Source: DASXMX01 sp036495445 | GTDB taxonomy: Bacteria > Planctomycetota > Phycisphaerae > Tepidisphaerales > Tepidisphaeraceae | DNA: 8,061 nucleotides | Direction of reading: 5' to 3' | NCBI GenBank assembly: GCA_036495445.1 | Contig: DASXMX010000322.1 | Coordinates: 1 to 8,061 of the forward strand | In this document: in pieces, positions 5,836 through 8,061 of the stretch | Position numbering within the stretch: the first letter of the stretch is position 1 | How the letters are laid out: every line of letters starts with the position of its first letter | Notes under the pieces: generated by a model | The model's database searches: none | What the model saw: the letters and a program-made list of their open reading frames with translations, nothing else | Told to the model about the DNA's origin: nothing | Position numbers and translations under genes: made by a program

Positions 5836-5837
5836 TC
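5832..5837 (+). promoter_or_regulatory. Putative -10 element for the 89-aa gene, overlapping the divergent one
   Basis: TATATC is 4 of 6 to TATAAT and ends 8 nt before ATG 5846, so the message could be nearly leaderless. It shares four bases with the minus-strand TATACT at 5830-5835. The match is weak and there is no evident -35. Confidence 0.25.
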
Positions 5838-5845
5838 AGAACGCG

Positions 5846-6115
5846 ATGCACTCCCGTACGCCCCCGCGGAATCGACTGGCCAAGGTCCTGCCCGAAGAGT
5901 GGCGCAAGTTCCTCGTCGCCCATGGCGTGCCCAAGCGCAAGTACACCGCCGTCTGCCGCGCGACGCTTGCCGGCGGGCGCGTCATCGATCAGATGATCGT
6001 CGAAGAAGGGTGGATCATCGCGCTGGACAAGGCGGGACTGGCTGGGCAGTTCGAGCAGCGGATCGACTTCGACCCGCGGACGATCACGGCGCTTCAGATC
6101 GTGCAGGTGGTGTGA
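5846..6115 (+). CDS. Hypothetical 89-aa protein
   Basis: I do not recognise this protein. From ATG 5846 it gives 89 residues with a basic N-terminal third (RTPPRNR, then EEWRKFLVAHGVPKRKYTAVCRA at 18-39), a central IDQMIVEEGWIIALD (47-61) and a C-terminal FDPRTITALQIVQVV. There is no signal peptide, TM segment or known motif, so it is probably a small soluble cytoplasmic protein. Its balanced, non-repetitive composition and full use of a gap between two minus-strand genes support it being real. No Shine-Dalgarno precedes the ATG, and a -10-like TATATC just upstream would make it leaderless. Its last 32 bp overlap the 3' end of the convergent membrane-protein gene. The frame is open upstream to about 5765, but the translation there overlaps the Uma2 gene antisense. 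Confidence 0.6.
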   Translation: MHSRTPPRNRLAKVLPEEWRKFLVAHGVPKRKYTAVCRATLAGGRVIDQMIVEEGWIIALDKAGLAGQFEQRIDFDPRTITALQIVQVV

Positions 6116-6668
6116 GCTCGCCCGCCGCAGGCGCTTCACGCCCGCTCGGCGTCGCGAGCGCCTCGCGGATCGCGGCGCAAAGGTCCTCGGGGACTTGCGA
6201 CCCGATGAACAGCGTCTGCCCCTGAGTCAGTCTCAGCGCAACGCCCCGATCGCCCCAGGCGGTGTACGCCCATCCGGTCCCGTTTCGGAGCCGCGCGCTC
6301 CCGCGGCCGCCGTGATCGGCCAGGGCGCGATACGTCCGCACCTCGCACCCGCCGAAGAGTTTCCACGGGTATTTGCGCAGCGGCATCGGGTGAACGCCCG
6401 CGCGGATGCCGTCGCAATCGACGATCACTCGCAGCCGCACGACGAAACGGAGGAGGATGGTCAGCGCGCCGAGCCCCACGGCCGCAAGTTCGGTGAACAG
6501 GTGGAAGCGGCTTGGCGCGCGGCCGAACAGCGTGGTGATCACGAGCACGAAGAGCCCGACTCCGATTTCGACCGTCCCGATCCCGCAGAGGAACAGCGTG
6601 ACCCCCACCTGCGGGAACCGCTGCTCCTCGAAGAACAGGACGCGTCGATAGTCGAGCGGTTGCGTCAC
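6084..6668 (-). CDS. Two-TM membrane protein, possibly DUF6141-like
   Basis: The product has 194 residues. A short cytoplasmic-looking N-terminus (YRRVLFFEEQRFPQ) is followed by two hydrophobic helices at about 21-48 (VGVTLFLCGIGTVEIGVGLF...) and 58-77 (LFTELAAVGLGALTILLRFV). A beta-rich soluble domain follows with KLFGGCEVRTYRALADHGGRGSA-type sequence (103-125), GWAYTAWGDRGVALRL (132-147) and FIGSQVPEDLCAAI (154-167). This 'CEVRTYRPL..YGGWG... GNRGVxL.. IGSQ.PEEL' layout is one I recall in small bacterial inner-membrane proteins with PH-like domains (DUF6141 or similar); the family name is tentative. The C-terminal 25 residues are Ala/Pro/Glu-rich. The start is GTG at 6668 with no evident Shine-Dalgarno, so the exact start is uncertain, but residue 1 lies close to the first conserved segment. 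The function is unknown. Confidence 0.75.
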   Translation of the reverse strand: MTQPLDYRRVLFFEEQRFPQVGVTLFLCGIGTVEIGVGLFVLVITTLFGRAPSRFHLFTELAAVGLGALTILLRFVVRLRVIVDCDGIRAGVHPMPLRKYPWKLFGGCEVRTYRALADHGGRGSARLRNGTGWAYTAWGDRGVALRLTQGQTLFIGSQVPEDLCAAIREALATPSGREAPAAGELTPPARSEAP

Positions 6669-6734
6669 GTCTAGGAAACACGCGAACGTGCACTCCGCAA
6701 AGACCTGGAACCCCGAAGGGAGCCCAGCGGCGCG

Positions 6735-6780
6735 CTTCGAGCCTGAGCCTGAGGCTCGGCCTTAGAGCCGAAGGCCTTCG
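6735..6780. repeat. Cluster of short palindromes between two minus-strand genes
   Basis: Within 46 bp are GAGCCT-G-AGGCTC (6745-6757), a CTTCG/CGAAG pair bracketing it (6735-6739 and 6769-6773) and a perfect 12-bp palindrome CGAAGGCCTTCG (6769-6780). They lie between the 3' end of the histone-tail-like gene (6816) and the start of the membrane-protein gene (6668). The cluster could end the upstream minus-strand message, but there is no T-tract on that strand. Confidence 0.4.
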
Positions 6781-6815
6781 CGGGCCGCTTCCCCCACCTT
6801 CCGTTCCGAACCGGA

Positions 6816-7235
6816 TCACCCCCCCGTGCGGCGCGGCACGCCCGCGCGGTTCACGTCCGCCCCGAACGTCTGATTATGCCCGACCTGGTTTCGTCCGCCG
6901 AACGGCAGGTTCGACTTCTTCTGCGGCGCGGTGCTCTGCAGGAAGCTGGCTGGCCCGGAGGCCGCGGGCTTGGTGAGGCTCTCCTTGAGCTGCTTGAACG
7001 CCCCGCTCTGTCGCTTCTCGCCGGCCGCGTTGAGCAGATCCCGGTTGGCGACCATCTTCGCCGCCGCCGCGGCGGCCAGTGACGTGTCGATCAGCGGCGC
7101 CGCAGGAGCCGCGCTGGCGGTCGTCTTGGTGCTCTTCTTTGCGGCCGGCGCCTTCTTCGCCGCGGGTTCCCTGGCCGGGGTGGCCTCCGAGGTTTCGGCC
7201 GCCGGAATCTCCGTTTGCTTCTTCGCTTTCGCCAT
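6816..7235 (-). CDS. Small protein with Lys/Ala histone-H1-like tail and conserved-looking C-terminus
   Basis: From ATG 7235 the product has 139 residues. The first 50 are low-complexity, Lys/Ala/Pro/Thr-rich (MAKAKKQ at 1-7, EPAAKKAPAAKKSTKTTASAA at 23-43), like histone H1 tails or bacterial H1-like nucleoid proteins. The rest is more ordinary: IDTSLAAAAAAKMVANRDLL (49-68), GAFKQLKESLTKP (78-90), then KKSNLPFGGRNQVGHNQTFGADVNRAGVPRRTGG (106-139), which I recall as a recurring C-terminus of small planctomycete proteins. A role in nucleic-acid binding is suggested by the tail but not shown; no folded DNA-binding domain is visible. The start is set by AAAGGAG on the minus strand at 7247-7253, 11 nt before the ATG. 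That spacing is long, and an in-frame start 22 codons upstream exists but would place the Shine-Dalgarno inside the gene. Confidence 0.78.
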   Translation of the reverse strand: MAKAKKQTEIPAAETSEATPAREPAAKKAPAAKKSTKTTASAAPAAPLIDTSLAAAAAAKMVANRDLLNAAGEKRQSGAFKQLKESLTKPAASGPASFLQSTAPQKKSNLPFGGRNQVGHNQTFGADVNRAGVPRRTGG

Positions 7236-7246
7236 GGTGTTGCGCG

Positions 7247-7253
7247 CTCCTTT
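7247..7253 (-). promoter_or_regulatory. Ribosome binding site deciding ATG 7235
   Basis: AAAGGAG on the minus strand, 11 nt before ATG 7235. It is a perfect Shine-Dalgarno core with longer than usual spacing, and it argues against the upstream in-frame start at 7301. Confidence 0.55.
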
Positions 7254-7307
7254 GTGACTCGATTCTATGGTCCGCCCCCCGCGCGACGCAACGCGGCTCA
7301 CCTCGCG

Positions 7308-7565
7308 TCACCGCGTGACGATCGTGTGCAGCAGGATCGTTTCCGCCACCCGCCGCGCTCCGATCTGCGAGAAGACGACCCCGCCCACGCGACACTCCTC
7401 CAGTTGATGCCGCGGCGGGAGCATCACCTCGAACGTCCACAACTTCGCCTCCCCGTCCCGCAGCGCGATCCGGGCGAGCGTTTCGCCGTCAGGATCCTGG
7501 AATTCGAACGCGAGGCCCTCACCCGTGTCCACCCATTTGCACTCATCGAAATACCGAACCTTCAT
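7308..7565 (-). CDS. Hypothetical 85-aa protein
   Basis: I do not recognise this protein. It begins at ATG 7565 with MKVRYFDECKWVDTGEGLAFEF and continues QDPDGETLARIALRDGEAKLWTFEVMLPP (23-51) to a C-terminus ending RRVAETILLHTIVTR. Alternating hydrophobic strands and short turns (DPDGE, RDGEA) suggest a small beta-rich fold. There are no TM or signal segments. The frame is open much further upstream, but that part lies antisense to lepA, so the first ATG within the intergenic region is used. No clear Shine-Dalgarno precedes it. A minus-strand TACAAT at 7626-7631 could be its -10. It lies 72 bp upstream of the histone-tail-like gene on the same strand, and the two may be co-transcribed. Confidence 0.6.
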   Translation of the reverse strand: MKVRYFDECKWVDTGEGLAFEFQDPDGETLARIALRDGEAKLWTFEVMLPPRHQLEECRVGGVVFSQIGARRVAETILLHTIVTR

Positions 7566-7625
7566 GGGGCGGTAACTTACAAACCGCACCCGCCGAGCGA
7601 AAGAGGCGCGTTCGCTGCGAACAGG

Positions 7626-7631
7626 ATTGTA
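7626..7631 (-). promoter_or_regulatory. Putative -10 element for the 7308-7565 gene
   Basis: These bases read TACAAT on the minus strand, 5 of 6 to TATAAT, 60 bp before ATG 7565. There is no obvious -35. The same hexamer occurs on the plus strand at 7672-7677, making a divergent arrangement with lepA. Confidence 0.3.
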
Positions 7632-7655
7632 ACACAGCAAGCCTCTGCTACCCCT

Positions 7656-7671
7656 CGGCCGGTTTCGGCCG
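7656..7671. repeat. Inverted repeat abutting the lepA -10 element
   Basis: CGGCCG (7656-7661) and CGGCCG (7666-7671), separated by GTTT, form a 6-bp all-GC hairpin or a direct repeat of a self-complementary hexamer. It ends one base before TACAAT (7672-7677), where a repressor or -35-region contact would sit. Confidence 0.45.
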
Positions 7672-7677
7672 TACAAT
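7672..7677 (+). promoter_or_regulatory. Putative -10 element for lepA
   Basis: TACAAT, 5 of 6 to consensus, 42 bp before ATG 7720, predicting a leader of about 36 nt. No consensus -35 at 16-18 bp. The predicted leader would hold the hairpin TCGGTC-TTTC-GACCGA (7679-7694) close to its 5' end. Confidence 0.35.
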
Positions 7678-7719
7678 GTCGGTCTTTCGACCGATCCCGT
7701 ACGTATCAGTAAGAGCCAG

Positions 7720-8061
7720 ATGCAGATTCGGAACTTCTCGATCGTCGCCCACATCGACCACGGCAAGAGCACGCTGTCCGACCGCCTCCTGATGCGCGCC
7801 GGCGCCATCACCGAGCGCGAGTTCAAGGAGCAGATCCTGGACGACATGGACCTGGAGCGGGAGCGGGGGATCACGATCAAGGCCTCGGCCGTGACGGTGT
7901 TCCACGAGCACAACGGCGAGCGGTTCATGTTGAACTTCATCGACACGCCGGGCCACGTCGACTTCCACTACGAGGTGCAGAAGGCCCTGCAGGCGTGCGA
8001 AGGGGCGATCCTCGTCGTGGACGCCACGCAGGGCGTGCAGGCGCAGACGGTCGCCAACGCT
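7720..8061 (+). CDS. lepA: Elongation factor 4 (LepA), N-terminal part (3' truncated by window edge)
   Basis: ATG 7720 opens a frame that runs to the window edge, giving the first 114 residues of the translational GTPase LepA/EF4. EF4 acts on the ribosome, associated with back-translocation and ribosome assembly or fidelity. The sequence starts MQIRNFSIVAHIDHGKSTLSDRL, so the P-loop AHIDHGKST (10-18) is immediately N-terminal, as is typical of LepA. Switch I appears as DLERERGITIKA (44-55) and switch II as DTPGH (75-79, His79 catalytic). LVVDATQGVQAQT (98-110) matches the family. Where most LepA proteins read DFSYEV, this one has DFHYEV (81-86). There is no strong Shine-Dalgarno and no better upstream start in frame, so ATG 7720 is used. 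The other domains lie outside the window. Confidence 0.95.
   Translation, partial: MQIRNFSIVAHIDHGKSTLSDRLLMRAGAITEREFKEQILDDMDLERERGITIKASAVTVFHEHNGERFMLNFIDTPGHVDFHYEVQKALQACEGAILVVDATQGVQAQTVANA

Noticed and set aside
5142..5996. 284-codon plus-strand frame across the Uma2 gene
   Set aside because: It is the reverse complement of a clear Uma2 protein, and its translation shows no family signature.
1..8061. CRISPR arrays, tRNA or rRNA genes, transposases, integrases
   Set aside because: No spaced direct repeats, tRNA T-loop signatures, rRNA-like stretches or transposase motifs were seen on either strand.

Overview
The window is high-GC bacterial chromosomal DNA, most likely from a planctomycete (Planctomycetota, possibly the Phycisphaerae side). 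Three things suggest this: a secreted protein whose C-terminal part resembles the planctomycete 'DUF1559 / H-X9-DG' pseudopilin-like proteins (LLLPSLNRAREQA..., ending in LFGDGHVEF), a small Lys/Ala-tailed protein ending in QVGHNQTFGADV...GVPRRTGG, which I recall as a planctomycete-type tail, and an Uma2-family nuclease gene. The assignment comes from family recognition by eye, not from a search.

Layout, left to right. (1) 1-354 (+) is the 3' end of mnmE, a tRNA-modification GTPase, with a terminator-like hairpin overlapping its stop codon. (2) 418-2601 and 2613-3677 (+) are a close-spaced pair, probably an operon: a 727-aa secreted protein with a pseudopilin-like C-terminal module, then a Tat-exported DUF3500-like protein with a cysteine cluster before its twin arginines. 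(3) 3678-4010 has no convincing gene but is rich in hairpins and ends in a strong intrinsic terminator (3924-3960). It shares sequence blocks with the 5' leader of the 727-aa gene. (4) 4011-5075 (+) is a tRNA-dihydrouridine synthase, apparently leaderless. (5) A perfect 26-bp palindrome (5098-5123) lies between dus and the convergent Uma2 gene (5163-5792, -). (6) A very short gap with overlapping divergent -10 elements leads into an 89-aa unknown gene (5846-6115, +), whose end overlaps by 32 bp the end of a two-TM protein gene (6084-6668, -). (7) Two more minus-strand genes follow: a histone-tail-like 139-aa protein (6816-7235) and an 85-aa unknown (7308-7565). (8) The 5' end of lepA (7720-8061, +) runs off the right edge.

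mnmE, dus and lepA all serve tRNA modification or translation and look like ordinary chromosomal backbone. The interspersed genes are lineage-specific envelope or unknown proteins. I see no phage, transposase, CRISPR or toxin-antitoxin module. The least explained signals are the sequence shared by the 376-413 leader and the 3796-3889 intergenic region, the start-codon-masking inverted repeat at 380-420, the pseudopilin-like fusion, and the missing FMN-site lysine in the Dus protein.
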